From: CAIYUC01 sp963682005 | Lineage (GTDB): Bacteria; Bacteroidota; Bacteroidia; Bacteroidales; FEN-979 | Length of the DNA: 64,000 nucleotides | Assembly: GCA_963682005.1 (NCBI GenBank) | Contig: OY820914.1 | Coordinates: forward strand, 558,001-622,000 | Reading direction: 5' to 3' | Part shown: in pieces, positions 23,382 to 33,609 of the stretch | Layout of the letters: each line of letters starts with the position of its first letter | Position numbering within the stretch: position 1 is the stretch's first letter | The notes under the pieces: generated by a model | The model's input: the letters and a program-made list of their open reading frames with translations, nothing else | What the model was told of the DNA's origin: nothing | Databases searched by the model: none | Made by a program: the position numbers and the translations under genes

Positions 23382-26300
23382 ATGAAAAAAGTTGTACTCT
23401 TAGCTATTTTTTCTTTTTTCCTTGTAGCTGGAAGTTTTGCGCAAAAATTTGCGTATCCTGATACACGGGGAAAAGCAGGTTTTAACCTGATCGAGTCAAA
23501 ATCCAACGGGGTTCAGGTGTTTTTTTCCGTGCCGGAATTCACCATGGAAGATATTATGGTGGAAGGCCAGGTAATGAAGAACATCTACCTTCCCGGATCA
23601 TTCCTTTTTAATGATGAAGGGATGCCGAATCTCCCCGGGACAGGCAAATACATTGCAGTAACGCAGGGATGTACGCCAAAACTCCGGATCGTATCCCAGC
23701 AAACCGAGATCATTCACAATGTTGAAGTCGCGCCTGCCATGCGGATCCCCTTGGATAATGAGCCTGATTTCCCATTGAAAAAGAATGTGGAAGTCTATTC
23801 CAGGGACATGTTCTACCCGGCTTCCCCGGTAAAAATGTCGGAACTTAACAAGATCCGCGGTGTTGACGTTGTGATCCTGGGGTTCACTCCATTCCAGTAC
23901 AACCCGGTTACAAAAGACCTCATTGTTTATAAAGACATACAGGTTGAAATTGAATTTACAGGCGGAAACGGACATTTCGGTGATGATGCCTACCGTAGCG
24001 CATGGTTTGACCCGATCATGAACGACAACATTTTTAACAATGCATCACTTCCGGTGATCGATTATGGCAAACGGTTCCAGAATTATTCCAAAGGCGCCAA
24101 GGATACGGAATGTGAATATATCATCATCTCACCGACCGGTCCGGATTTTCTGAAATGGGCTGACTCCATTGCCAATTTCAGGAACCAGCAGGGGATCCTT
24201 ACACATATTTACACCATCGACGAAATCGGCGGGAACAATGAAACTTCAATCGAAAGTTTCATTGACAATGCATACCTGACCTGGACCATCAAGCCAGCCG
24301 CATGCCTGATGCTCGGTGATTATGGCACAGATCCGACGAAGAACCTCACCTCCCACCTTTATGTTCATCCGGCGGGTTATCCCAATTTTGCATCCGATAA
24401 TAAATTTGCCGATGTCGACAATGATGAAATGCCGGATGTTGTTTTCTCAAGGATGACGGCCAATGATAATACGCAATTGCAGACGATGTGCACCAAGTTC
24501 CTGAACTATGAGAGAACTCCTCCGACTGATCCATCATTCTATGATAAGCCCATCACTGCCCTCGGATGGCAGACCGAACGCTGGTTCCAGCTTTGCTCAG
24601 AGCTTGTCGGAGGTTTCTGGAAGAACACGATGAACAAGCACCCGAGGCGTATAAACAAAATTTACCAGGGAACTCCTGGCTCCGTGTGGTCCACTGCAAC
24701 AAACACAAATACTGTTGTAAGCTATTTTGGTCCTACCGGATTGGGATATATTCCATCCACCCCAAACGAAATGCCGTGCTGCTGGAATAGCGGAAATGCA
24801 ACCCAGATCAATGCAGCCGTAGATTCAGGTGCTTTTATCCTTCAGCACAGGGATCACGGGGATTATACTTCCTGGGGAGAACCTGCCTATAACACCGGTA
24901 ATATCAACCAGCTGACCAACACGCTTCTCCCGTTCGTTTTCTCGATCAACTGTGAAACCGGGGCTTACCAAAGATCCGGTGAAGTGTTCGGTGAGAAATT
25001 CCACCGCCATGTAGCAAATGGTCATAACGCCGGAGCATTGGGTGTTGTATGCCCGTCAGAAGTTTCCTATTCCTTTGTCAATGATACCTTTTTATGGGGT
25101 GTTTATGATAACATGTGGCCAACTTTCATGCCTGCTGAAGGAACCACACCGGAGTCACGGGGTGTTCTTCCAGCATTTGGCAATGCTGCCGGAAAATATT
25201 TCCTAAAGCAGTCGACCTGGCCTTACAATTCCGGGGACAAGCTGGTAACATACCGTTTATTCCACATGTTTGGTGATGCTTTCCAGGTTGTGTATTATGA
25301 TGTTCCCCAACCTCTGACCGTAACACATGATCAGATCATCCCGTCAACATCTACTTCCTTTAATATCACAACCAACCAGGATGCAATGATTGCACTAACA
25401 GTAAACAATGTGATCATCGGTACGGGTATTGGTGCAGGAAGCACACCGGTGACCATTACGATACCTCAGCAGGTATCCGGAACACAGGTCCTGGTTACGG
25501 TGACCAAACAGAATTTTTACCGTTATACTGCATATGTACCGGTTACTTCGGAAACTATTGCCGCTAATTTTTCAGCAGACGTAACCCTGATGTGCACTGA
25601 TGGTGCTGCGAATTTCACTGACCAATCCATCGGTAACCCGGAAACATGGTCGTGGACTTTTGAGGGCGGAAATCCTGGTACTTCCAATGTACCAAACCCC
25701 TCGAATATTGTTTATAACACTGCCGGCTCTTATAATGTGACCCTGGTTATCACCAAAACCGGCCTGGAGCCCCAGACAATGACGAAAAATGCTTATATCA
25801 ACGTCGTCAACCATCCGGTAGCTGAATACGCTGCAACAACATCCTGTATCGGATCAGCCACAGAGTTCACGGATCAATCTCAGACAAACGGAAGCACCAT
25901 TACGAATTGGAGCTGGAATTTCGGCGAACCGGCTTCAGGTACTGCCAATACGTCCACCCTGCCCAATCCTACTCACACTTATTCAGCCGCAGGAACGTAT
26001 TCAGTTCTCCTGACGATCACCAACAATGGCAACTGTACAAATGCCATTACCAAAACGATAGAAGTACTGGATATCCCCGGATCAGCTGCTGCTCCCAACG
26101 GAAATTCAATCTTATGCAAAGGTGCTACCGGGAATGTTTACACAACGGATGGAGCAAATTTTGCAACCCTGTACAACTGGGTTGTCACACCCGCTGAAGC
26201 CGGCACTTTCTCAACAAACACGACTACCGGTACGCTTGACCTGAATCCTGATTTTTCCGGGACTGCTATAATCACTGTCCAGGGTGTGAATAACTGCGGC

Positions 26301-26894
26301 AATGGTGCCTTCTCAACGGGGTTTGACATTTCCGTCAACCTTTTCCCGGGAGCAGGCTCAATGCCAACCGGTATCGACTCAGTCGACCTTCGTACCATTA
26401 CAACCTCCGATTTCGTCACAACAGCGATCGCAGAGGCCACCAGCTATACATGGATGCTTGCACCCTCAACAGCAGGTTCGATCAGTGGCGCCGGACTGAC
26501 CGGAACAGTTACCTGGACACCATCATACCGGGGTATTGCTTCCATCAGTGTTAAGGGTTTAAATGATTGCGGGGAAGGAACTGTAAGTGACCCCAAACCA
26601 GTTAAAGTTTACTCTACCGTCGGGATTTCTGAAAATGACAACCTCGGAATTTCAGTATTCCCGAACCCGACAACCGGGAAGTTTACCTTCACCATCACAA
26701 CAGGAACAAAATCTGCCCTGAACATCAGGATCATCAATACACTTGGTTCACTTGTCATGGAAGAAAACGATGTCATGGTGTCGGGTAAATACAGCAAGAC
26801 GCTCGACCTGTCAACAATGCCTGAAGGAATTTACTTCTTCAAGGTTGAAAGCGATGCCGGTACATTTATTCGTAAAATTGTGCTTGACAAATAA
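23382..26894 (+). CDS. Large gingipain-like C25 peptidase with PKD domains, T9SS cargo
   Basis: 1170 residues. Signal peptide (MKKVVLLAIFSFFLVAGSFAQ), N-terminal propeptide-like region to about 230, C25 peptidase domain with catalytic His492 (LQHRDHGDYTSWGE) and Cys524 (FSINCETGAYQ), a post-catalytic Ig-like domain, two PKD domains (NFTDQSIGNPETWSWTFEGG; EFTDQSQTNGSTITNWSWNF), further Ig-like repeats, and a type A sorting domain (SVFPNPTTGKFTFTITTG, MPEGIYFFKVES, FIRKIVLDK). It likely processes host, prey or environmental proteins at the surface. A Rho-independent-like terminator follows, so it ends the peptidase run. Confidence 0.9.
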   Translation: MKKVVLLAIFSFFLVAGSFAQKFAYPDTRGKAGFNLIESKSNGVQVFFSVPEFTMEDIMVEGQVMKNIYLPGSFLFNDEGMPNLPGTGKYIAVTQGCTPKLRIVSQQTEIIHNVEVAPAMRIPLDNEPDFPLKKNVEVYSRDMFYPASPVKMSELNKIRGVDVVILGFTPFQYNPVTKDLIVYKDIQVEIEFTGGNGHFGDDAYRSAWFDPIMNDNIFNNASLPVIDYGKRFQNYSKGAKDTECEYIIISPTGPDFLKWADSIANFRNQQGILTHIYTIDEIGGNNETSIESFIDNAYLTWTIKPAACLMLGDYGTDPTKNLTSHLYVHPAGYPNFASDNKFADVDNDEMPDVVFSRMTANDNTQLQTMCTKFLNYERTPPTDPSFYDKPITALGWQTERWFQLCSELVGGFWKNTMNKHPRRINKIYQGTPGSVWSTATNTNTVVSYFGPTGLGYIPSTPNEMPCCWNSGNATQINAAVDSGAFILQHRDHGDYTSWGEPAYNTGNINQLTNTLLPFVFSINCETGAYQRSGEVFGEKFHRHVANGHNAGALGVVCPSEVSYSFVNDTFLWGVYDNMWPTFMPAEGTTPESRGVLPAFGNAAGKYFLKQSTWPYNSGDKLVTYRLFHMFGDAFQVVYYDVPQPLTVTHDQIIPSTSTSFNITTNQDAMIALTVNNVIIGTGIGAGSTPVTITIPQQVSGTQVLVTVTKQNFYRYTAYVPVTSETIAANFSADVTLMCTDGAANFTDQSIGNPETWSWTFEGGNPGTSNVPNPSNIVYNTAGSYNVTLVITKTGLEPQTMTKNAYINVVNHPVAEYAATTSCIGSATEFTDQSQTNGSTITNWSWNFGEPASGTANTSTLPNPTHTYSAAGTYSVLLTITNNGNCTNAITKTIEVLDIPGSAAAPNGNSILCKGATGNVYTTDGANFATLYNWVVTPAEAGTFSTNTTTGTLDLNPDFSGTAIITVQGVNNCGNGAFSTGFDISVNLFPGAGSMPTGIDSVDLRTITTSDFVTTAIAEATSYTWMLAPSTAGSISGAGLTGTVTWTPSYRGIASISVKGLNDCGEGTVSDPKPVKVYSTVGISENDNLGISVFPNPTTGKFTFTITTGTKSALNIRIINTLGSLVMEENDVMVSGKYSKTLDLSTMPEGIYFFKVESDAGTFIRKIVLDK

Positions 26895-26918
26895 TAATGA
26901 TTAGTTTGCTTTGATAAA

Positions 26919-26948
26919 GACCGTCTCCAGTTGGGGGCGGTTTTTTTT
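26919..26948 (+). terminator. Rho-independent terminator after the C25 gene
   Basis: GACCGTCTCCAG pairs with GGGGGCGGTT-type sequence across a short loop, followed by eight T residues. Position, 25 nt after the stop, fits an intrinsic terminator. Confidence 0.75.
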
Positions 26949-26953
26949 ATGCT

Positions 26954-27030
26954 GGTCGGGAGTCGGAGGTCAGAGGTCGGAGGTCGGAGGTCGGAGGACT
27001 GAGGACAGAAGATAGATGTTGGAGGGTGGG
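26954..27030. repeat. Heptamer array GGTCGGA
   Basis: Eleven units in 7-nt register: GGTCGGG, AGTCGGA, GGTCAGA, three GGTCGGA, GGACTGA, GGACAGA, AGATAGA, TGTTGGA, GGGTGGG. It follows the terminator and precedes the next promoter. The same motif class occurs inside polA. Confidence 0.85.
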
Positions 27031-27133
27031 GGTTGCCTGATATCATTTACCTGGCAGATTTACGATATTTTGCATTATGCATTCCTGAATTCCTGCATTT
27101 GAATGAAGGGATCAGTACAATTGGAATTTATAT

Positions 27134-27141
27134 TAGCTTTG
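27134..27141 (+). promoter_or_regulatory. Probable -7 box TAGCTTTG
   Basis: Exact TAnnTTTG match 24 nt before the ATG at 27165, after a terminator and repeat array. Supports the downstream ATG rather than the earlier open-frame start at 27033. Confidence 0.5.
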
Positions 27142-27164
27142 TAATATCTCCAAATTCCCCTGTC

Positions 27165-30100
27165 ATGAAAAAAATCATCATCATTACACTTTCATTAATG
27201 GTTTCCTGTTTTCAGCTGTCCGCCCAGAAGCCTCATCACTTCCAAAAAATCACACCCGCAGGTAAAGGGATCGTGAAAACCCGGGCCGACAACCTGGGGT
27301 ACTGGAACCTGATGATCAGAAAAGGACTTGCCGGTGCAAACCCTTTTGTTCCGGTTGCAAAAACAGTATTCTCAACAAGCATCATTTCCGGGAACAATAT
27401 CATAACACAGGATTCTCCTGATGTTCCGGTAACTGAAGAGGCCAATACGACACAAAGTGAGAATTCCATTTTCGTTGATCCGGCGAATGAAGAAACGATC
27501 CTGAATTCAAACAATTCCACCAACTGGGAAAGCGGATATGTAACGGGCCTTTACGGAGCCGATGATCTCTATTCCTTTGACGCCGGTGCATTCTGGGGAG
27601 GAGCTGTCACTGCAGCAGGGCAGACAAATTCAGGAGATCCCACCACAGCAATCGGCCTCAATGGCTGGTGGTACGTCGGGGATATCAGTAATGGCCTGGG
27701 CCAGGGAATGGCTTATTCAACCGACCAGGGATCCAACTGGACATACGTGGAAATCGCTACGGTTCCCCAGACTGGTTACGATATGCTTGATAAAAACCAT
27801 CTCTGGATCGACAATTCGCCGACCAGCGCTCATTCAGGGAACCTATATGCTGCCTGGACCAACATGGTAACTGGTTCAGCGAATGAGAATGAAATTGAGA
27901 TCTCGCGTTCAACTGACCATGGAATGGCCTGGTCATCTCCTTTGAGCATCAGCACTGCTGTCAGTGCAGGAAGCCACAACCAGGGCGTCAATATCCACAC
28001 CGGGCCGAATGGGGAAGTTTATGTTATCTGGGCCATCTATGACAGCTGGCCTTCCGACGAAAAAGCCATCGGCTTTACCAGGTCGATCGATGGCGGGGCT
28101 GTTTTTGAACCCTCTTCACGGATCATCGATGACCTCAAAGGAATTCGTACAAGCGAGACGAACAAGAACATGAGGGTGAATTCTTTTCCTTCAATGGCTG
28201 TGGATATCAGTGCCGGTGAGTTCAGCGGCAATATATACATTGTGTGGGCCAATTACGGATACCCGGGAGTGAACACAGGTTCCGATATCGATGTCTATCT
28301 TATCCGTTCATCTGACGGAGGAACAACATGGTCGTCACCCATACGTGTCAACCAGGATACGCCCGGACTGGGCAAAGAGCACTTCTTCCCCTGGATCACC
28401 TGTGATCCCGAAACCGGAACGCTGGCTGTGATCTATTATGATGACAGGAATACCGGATCGTCAGAATGTGAAGCCTGGGTTTCATACAGCCATGATGCGG
28501 GGGATTCCTGGGAGGATGTCAAGGTGAGTGATGTTGCTTTCACCCCCTCCCCCATTCCGGGGCTTGCAGGCGGATATTTTGGTGATTATCTCGGAATAAC
28601 AGCCAGGAATATGAAAGTCTATCCTGTTTGGACCGATAACCGGTCAGGAAGGGCCATGACCTATACCTCGCCATTTTCCCTGGGCCCGGCACCCAATCAG
28701 CCCTATGTTGTTTATCATTCCTATGAACTTAATCCCATCCTTGATCTTACCAGTCAGAACATGAATTACGGGGATTCTTTGTATTTATCTCTCGGGCTTA
28801 AGAATGTGGGCGATCAGCCGGCCTCGAACCTGGTTGCCACACTTTCCACTGAAAGTCCGTATATCCAGATCACGGATTCTGTTGAGAATTATGGAAGCAT
28901 GTCACCTGCCGAGATCAGGGTCGTACCCAATGGTTATTCCTTTAAAGTTTCGGATTCGATCCCTGACGAACTGAAACCAAAGTTCGATCTTCGTGTAACC
29001 GATGGCGACAGTACGTGGATCAGCCACTTTACCATCGTAGCCCATGCCCCTGCATTGGCAATCACAAGCATGACAGTGATCGATACCGCCGGCAATAACA
29101 ACGGACGGCTTGATCCCGGGGAAACAGCGGATATTCTGGTGGCGGTTTCCAATACCGGAGACTTCTCCTGTAACAATACAATAAGCATTATGTCAACTCT
29201 TTCCGATTATATTATCATCCTTTCGGGAAGCGATGGACCGGTGGTGATCCAGCCGGGCCAGGTCAGTATTGCACATTATAAGATCCAGGTTGCAGACGAG
29301 GTTAGTATGGGTTCCGTTGTTGATCTGACGATAAATGCCACATCGGGCCTGTATAAAGCATCGAAGACCTATTATCCGGGCATCGGACTGATCGTTGAAG
29401 ACTGGGAAAGCAATACATTTACAAAATTCCCGTGGGAGAATGATCCTACATCAGCATGGACCATAACGAATATTGAACCTTATGAAGGACTGTATTGTTC
29501 CCGGTCCGGTCCGATTGCTGATCTTGCATTAACCGATCTTATCCTGAATTACCGGGTCGGACAGGACGACAGCATTTCATTCTTCCGCAGGATCTCCTCC
29601 GAGCCGGATTATGATTACCTGAAATTCTATATTGACAATTCGCTGCAGGATGAATGGTCAGGTGAAATGGCATGGGGCCGTGTTGCTTTCCCTGTACTGG
29701 CGGGTCCGCATACTTTCCGCTGGGAATATTCCAAGGATGTATACTGGCAGTCAGGGCAGGATTGCGCCTGGATCGACTTCATCGTACTTCCTCCTCCTCC
29801 GTTGCCGTCGGTCTTTGCCGGTGCGAACGATACCATCTGCGCCAACGAAACATATCAGCTAACCGGTACTGCTGCGGATTATGATTCCATCCGATGGACT
29901 ACGGCCGGCGATGGTCTTTTCAGCGATAACACGATACTTTCACCCGTTTATTCACCCGGAACAAACGACATAACCAATGAAAGTGCCATTCTGAAACTAA
30001 CGGCTTACGGGACATATGGAAATTCCAGTAAAAGTTTGAAGCTTTCTATCGGCAGTATTCCGGTTGTCAGCATTTCAGTTTCACCCCATGATACAATGTG

Positions 30101-30422
30101 TGCAGGACAATCGGCTGTTTTACATATTGATCCGGTTCCCAATGCAACCATCCTTTGGTCACCCGGCGGATTCACAACGCCGGAGATATCTGTTGATACG
30201 GCAGTTACCGGGGGGATACATTCTACCCTGTTCAAAGTATTTGTTACAACGAATTTCAATTGCATTTCTTCGGATTCTGCACTGATCACATTTAAAGATT
30301 GCACCGGGATAGAAGAAACGGGACAATCCTTTACAGCTGAGGCCTTCCCGAATCCCATGGTCAGGATCACCGGGTCAGTTGACGATAAAACTCATCAGCT
30401 CACTGAATGTTCCTGTTTTTGA
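27165..30422 (+). CDS. Asp-box (sialidase-like) T9SS cargo, sorting domain frameshifted
   Basis: As read, 1085 residues from the ATG that gives a signal peptide (MKKIIIITLSLMVSCFQLSAQ). The N-terminal half has several Asp-box/BNR motifs of a beta-propeller (STDQGSNWTYVE, STDHGMAWSSPL, SSDGGTTWSSPI, SHDAGDSWEDVK), as in sialidases or other glycan-active propellers. Then a CARDB-like region (NNNGRLDPGETADILVAVSN), a jelly-roll-like segment and an Ig-like region (IWSPGG-type: TILWSPGGFTTPEI). It should end in a type A sorting domain, starting EAFPNPMVRITG, but the frame breaks near 30375 and stops early; the rest is in another frame to 30558. No catalytic assignment is possible. Confidence 0.8.
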   Translation: MKKIIIITLSLMVSCFQLSAQKPHHFQKITPAGKGIVKTRADNLGYWNLMIRKGLAGANPFVPVAKTVFSTSIISGNNIITQDSPDVPVTEEANTTQSENSIFVDPANEETILNSNNSTNWESGYVTGLYGADDLYSFDAGAFWGGAVTAAGQTNSGDPTTAIGLNGWWYVGDISNGLGQGMAYSTDQGSNWTYVEIATVPQTGYDMLDKNHLWIDNSPTSAHSGNLYAAWTNMVTGSANENEIEISRSTDHGMAWSSPLSISTAVSAGSHNQGVNIHTGPNGEVYVIWAIYDSWPSDEKAIGFTRSIDGGAVFEPSSRIIDDLKGIRTSETNKNMRVNSFPSMAVDISAGEFSGNIYIVWANYGYPGVNTGSDIDVYLIRSSDGGTTWSSPIRVNQDTPGLGKEHFFPWITCDPETGTLAVIYYDDRNTGSSECEAWVSYSHDAGDSWEDVKVSDVAFTPSPIPGLAGGYFGDYLGITARNMKVYPVWTDNRSGRAMTYTSPFSLGPAPNQPYVVYHSYELNPILDLTSQNMNYGDSLYLSLGLKNVGDQPASNLVATLSTESPYIQITDSVENYGSMSPAEIRVVPNGYSFKVSDSIPDELKPKFDLRVTDGDSTWISHFTIVAHAPALAITSMTVIDTAGNNNGRLDPGETADILVAVSNTGDFSCNNTISIMSTLSDYIIILSGSDGPVVIQPGQVSIAHYKIQVADEVSMGSVVDLTINATSGLYKASKTYYPGIGLIVEDWESNTFTKFPWENDPTSAWTITNIEPYEGLYCSRSGPIADLALTDLILNYRVGQDDSISFFRRISSEPDYDYLKFYIDNSLQDEWSGEMAWGRVAFPVLAGPHTFRWEYSKDVYWQSGQDCAWIDFIVLPPPPLPSVFAGANDTICANETYQLTGTAADYDSIRWTTAGDGLFSDNTILSPVYSPGTNDITNESAILKLTAYGTYGNSSKSLKLSIGSIPVVSISVSPHDTMCAGQSAVLHIDPVPNATILWSPGGFTTPEISVDTAVTGGIHSTLFKVFVTTNFNCISSDSALITFKDCTGIEETGQSFTAEAFPNPMVRITGSVDDKTHQLTECSCF

Positions 30423-30558
30423 AGAAAAAAATCTCCAGTCCAAAGGTTGGTTCCGGAAAGACTTTCATTTCGGGAACCTCTCAGCCGGTATCTATTTTCT
30501 TGAGATCCTCAAGGGTGATGGGAGCAAGGTTACGTTGAAGATCATAATCAGGAGATAA
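30376..30558 (+). pseudogene. Out-of-frame tail of the T9SS sorting domain
   Basis: In the +1 frame relative to the gene at 27165, this stretch reads QLTIKLISSLNVPVFEEKNL, then GNLSAGIYFLEILKGDGSK and ends TLKIIIRR before a TAA. This is the missing half of a type A sorting domain. Removing one base at about 30375 would join it to FPNPMVRITG. Either a real mutation or a sequence error; an intact product would end at 30558. Confidence 0.8.
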
Positions 30559-30564
30559 CCTGTT

Positions 30565-30668
30565 GGACCCTGTCAGGGTCCACAACTTTTTGTGAGTTTC
30601 GCGCCTTCTTTGAGCTCGTTGTGGACAAGATTCTTCATTTTAAACCACAGAGGACACAAAGAAGGCGC
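30565..30668. repeat. Dispersed palindromes between convergent genes
   Basis: 30565-30581 is GGACCCTGTCAGGGTCC, related to the repeat at 5906. At 30601-30611 GCGCCTTCTTT is complementary to AAAGAAGGCGC at 30658-30668, and GTTGTGG faces CCACAG inside it, belonging to the ACCACAGAGGACACAAAG family. The region may terminate both converging genes. Confidence 0.6.
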
Positions 30669-30686
30669 AAAGACCACAGAGTTAGG

Positions 30687-32819
30687 TTAAAGCCTGAGCC
30701 TGAGCCTGACAAAAAATTCCCTTCCCGGTGCCGGCTGGTAACTGTTGTAATCCGGACCATTGTTCGGCTCGGTGAATCCGAAATATTTCTCGTCAAAGAG
30801 ATTCTTGCAATAAAGTCCCAGGTCGCCCTTTAACCAACCTATTTTCCAGTTATAATTCAGATCAAGACTGAAAACCTGGTGCCCGGGAACCCAGGAACTA
30901 ACCTTCACCCCGTTTTCCGTATAATTGAAATAAATGGAATCATCAACCTGGATGCAATATTTTGATTGATACAACGCACTCAGGGTTGCCGTAAAATGTT
31001 TCAGGAAATGATATGAAACCTCTGCATTGAGCATATGTTCAGGAGATTCAGGAATGTAATGCCCCTTGATCGTTGAATCGGGCGCGGTATATTTGAATTG
31101 GGAATAGGTGTAGGCCACATCAAAAACCAGGTTCTTGACGGGTGAGTAAGAAAGGAATGTTTCAACTCCGAACCTGTTGCTTGCCCCTATATTCCCGAAG
31201 AATGCAGTATTGTTTCCCCTTCCGGGAATGCTGTACCGGTAAAATTCATCTTTTGACTGGATATCAAAAACGTTCACATCATAATGAAAAACCTTTCCGA
31301 CATCACCCCTGATCCCGATCTCTCCACCCTGTGACGTTGATGGATCAATGGATTCATTGAATCCCCCGTAATGGGCTGGATTGTTATAAAGCTCATCTTC
31401 CGTAGGAACAAGAAAACCCGTCCCGATGTTTGCATAAACATTGGCATACCTGGCAATGTCATAAGCAAGTCCGAATCTGAATGTAGGTTTCTGAAAATCC
31501 CTCTGGCCCGAGGATTGTCCGGCAGAATCGAGCTCATTGTAAACATAATCATACCGCAGGTTCAGGGTCGCATAAAGCTTCTTTGAAATATCAAGTTTAT
31601 CGATAAGGAATACCCCGGCACTCCGCTGCTTGATGTTCTGGTTGATCAGGATTGTATTCTGGTCAAGGACATCCCTGCTCCAGTATGTGTCTTTTCGATT
31701 CAGGTCATTCTTAACTGCAAACATGGTTTCGGTCATGTTCTGGGATTCAAAATCAACGCCCAGGCTGAAATGGTTCCGGAGATTTTCCTTTCCGAAATGA
31801 AGATCATATTGTGCTGAGCCACCCATCTGGACAAACGGTTTATTGTCATCGCCATTATTTGATGTTTCCTTGTATTTGTTCATCCGGAAGAAAATTTTAG
31901 CCTGGATATCCTGGTTTTTGGAGAAGTCGAACCGGCCCAGTAAAGCACCGGTCAGCCTTTTCGTTTCATGGAATTCATTGTACGGAACGGCATCGGTATT
32001 GGCAGCACGCGGGCCAACGGTATCATATCTTCCCATATTTATCCCTTCGGAATTCTGGTTGAAGTAATTGGTATAGGAAAGTATCTGCGTGAGTTTTACT
32101 TTACCTGAAGGGGTCCATGTAAGTTTTTCATTGAAAATATCGCCCATGAACGACTGGTGGTCCCTGTATCCATGCCCTTGTGTATGACCATATGATACCC
32201 GGTAATTCACATCGCCCTGGGTTCCGTCAACCTGGCCCAGGACCTTAAAGAACCCGTAACTGCCTGCTGAGGTATAAAGCTCGGCATTGACCGGCTTTTC
32301 ACCACCATCTTTTGTAATGATGTTCAAAACGCCTCCGTTTGCACTGCCTCCATACATGGATGCGGCAAGTCCCTTGACAACTTCGACCCGCTTCACCATC
32401 TCCCAGTCGACATCGTACAGGTCGGGACAATATCCACCCGGATCATTCACGGGAACGCCGTCGATCAGGACCTGGATCCCACGGAATCCGGTTTCCGATA
32501 AAACACCCTGTCCGCGGATGTAAAGATGAACCCTCGATCCATCCGTCCCGTTTTCTACCTTAACCCCCGGAACAAGTCTCAATGCCTCATCAGAAGCAAT
32601 GGTTTTAGACATAGATGTCAGTTGCCGTTCTCCTACAATGGATATCGCCGCGGGGACTTCGACCAGCGGGGTTTTTGAACGGATGGCAGAAACAACGACC
32701 TCGCCCAGGTTGTATGTCGCAATCGTATCACCTTTTGCTCCCGGGTTTTCATTCTTCTGCCCGAAGGATGGTGGTGTAAGCAAAAACAATAGTACAATAG
32801 TATATAATACAGTTTTCAT
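30687..32819 (-). CDS. TonB-dependent outer-membrane receptor
   Basis: About 710 residues from the ATG at 32817-32819, which starts a good signal peptide (MKTVLYTIVLLFLLTPPSFG); the frame is open 25 codons further. Plug domain around residues 40-170 (TYNLGEVVVSAIRSKTPLVE, ALRLVPGVKVENG, IQVLIDGVPVNDPGG, VEVVKGLAASMYGGSANGGV, LNIITKDGG), then a 22-strand-type barrel (FDFSKNQDIQAKIFFRMNKY, LYATLNLRYDYVYNE, RFGLAYDIARYANVYANIG), ending in alternating FVRLRLRL. No SusD partner and no N-terminal CarboxypepD-like extension, so siderophore, metal or cofactor uptake is more likely than glycan uptake. Substrate unknown. Confidence 0.93.
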   Translation of the reverse strand: MKTVLYTIVLLFLLTPPSFGQKNENPGAKGDTIATYNLGEVVVSAIRSKTPLVEVPAAISIVGERQLTSMSKTIASDEALRLVPGVKVENGTDGSRVHLYIRGQGVLSETGFRGIQVLIDGVPVNDPGGYCPDLYDVDWEMVKRVEVVKGLAASMYGGSANGGVLNIITKDGGEKPVNAELYTSAGSYGFFKVLGQVDGTQGDVNYRVSYGHTQGHGYRDHQSFMGDIFNEKLTWTPSGKVKLTQILSYTNYFNQNSEGINMGRYDTVGPRAANTDAVPYNEFHETKRLTGALLGRFDFSKNQDIQAKIFFRMNKYKETSNNGDDNKPFVQMGGSAQYDLHFGKENLRNHFSLGVDFESQNMTETMFAVKNDLNRKDTYWSRDVLDQNTILINQNIKQRSAGVFLIDKLDISKKLYATLNLRYDYVYNELDSAGQSSGQRDFQKPTFRFGLAYDIARYANVYANIGTGFLVPTEDELYNNPAHYGGFNESIDPSTSQGGEIGIRGDVGKVFHYDVNVFDIQSKDEFYRYSIPGRGNNTAFFGNIGASNRFGVETFLSYSPVKNLVFDVAYTYSQFKYTAPDSTIKGHYIPESPEHMLNAEVSYHFLKHFTATLSALYQSKYCIQVDDSIYFNYTENGVKVSSWVPGHQVFSLDLNYNWKIGWLKGDLGLYCKNLFDEKYFGFTEPNNGPDYNSYQPAPGREFFVRLRLRL

Positions 32820-32969
32820 GATTTTATTTTTTTGATAAAGGAAATGGTTGTAATAAATGATTTGAATTACGGTCTGAACAGGTATTGAAAACACATAACC
32901 TTACCAGCTTTTTTACCTGTAATTCGTGTTTGCCTGTGTTCAGGCAGTTAATCAGAAGAAAAAAAGGAA

Positions 32970-33503
32970 TTACCCGAGTTCTGGCGGAGGGGAGAACGGG
33001 ATAAGGTAAGCAGGTGAGATTTGATGTGTGATCAGACCGAATTTGTGTTCGACAGGCTGGAATACGTGTGGCCTGTCCTGATCGTAAACAATGGCAATCG
33101 TAATGAGGTGCTGAAGGATGGCCCGGGCATGTTTCGACTTCTCATGAGCTCCGAATCCGGAGATCAGGTCGCGGGTTTTATTGAACTGGCTGACCAGCTT
33201 TTCTTCCTTCTTATCATTGATGCAATAATAGATCGTAGTATCACCGGTGTGCATTTCCTGGAGAATATCATACATCCTGCCCTGGTAAAGGAATTCATCC
33301 TTGTTCACCTTCCTGAATCCTTTTGTCAGAAGCGGATTGCAGATCCTTATGATGGTGTAATCATTACCAAAGCTCCCGGAATTTATCATCTCTCTCATCC
33401 CGCTCCGGACAATTGCTTGGTTCCATTTGAAAACGATATAATAACCAGAGGTATTGAAGAGGAATAATCCAAGCAAAAAGATCGCAAGGGTCTTTTTTAC
33501 CAA
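32970..33503 (-). CDS. Single-pass membrane protein of unknown function upstream of TonB receptor
   Basis: Not recognised as a named family. A TTG at 33501-33503 gives LVKKTLAIFLLGLFLFNTSGYY, an N-terminal membrane or signal segment; the frame stays open to 33656, but that extension overlaps the DMT gene, so the shorter start is preferred (about 177 residues). The exported part contains DEFLYQGRMYDILQEMHTGD, TTIYYCINDKKEEKLVSQF and ends in a basic, proline-rich tail. Proteins of this shape often lie beside TonB receptors in Bacteroidota. A histidine-rich metal-binding motif is not obvious. The start is uncertain. Confidence 0.5.
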   Translation of the reverse strand: MVKKTLAIFLLGLFLFNTSGYYIVFKWNQAIVRSGMREMINSGSFGNDYTIIRICNPLLTKGFRKVNKDEFLYQGRMYDILQEMHTGDTTIYYCINDKKEEKLVSQFNKTRDLISGFGAHEKSKHARAILQHLITIAIVYDQDRPHVFQPVEHKFGLITHQISPAYLIPFSPPPELG

Positions 33504-33609
33504 TTTTTGAAACCGTTGTTCAGCAGGAAGTGTGATGGCAAACAAATTAGAATCGCAAAGATATGAAATATCCCCATTCACATCTGCAAGAATTCCGGTG
33601 CGAATTTTT

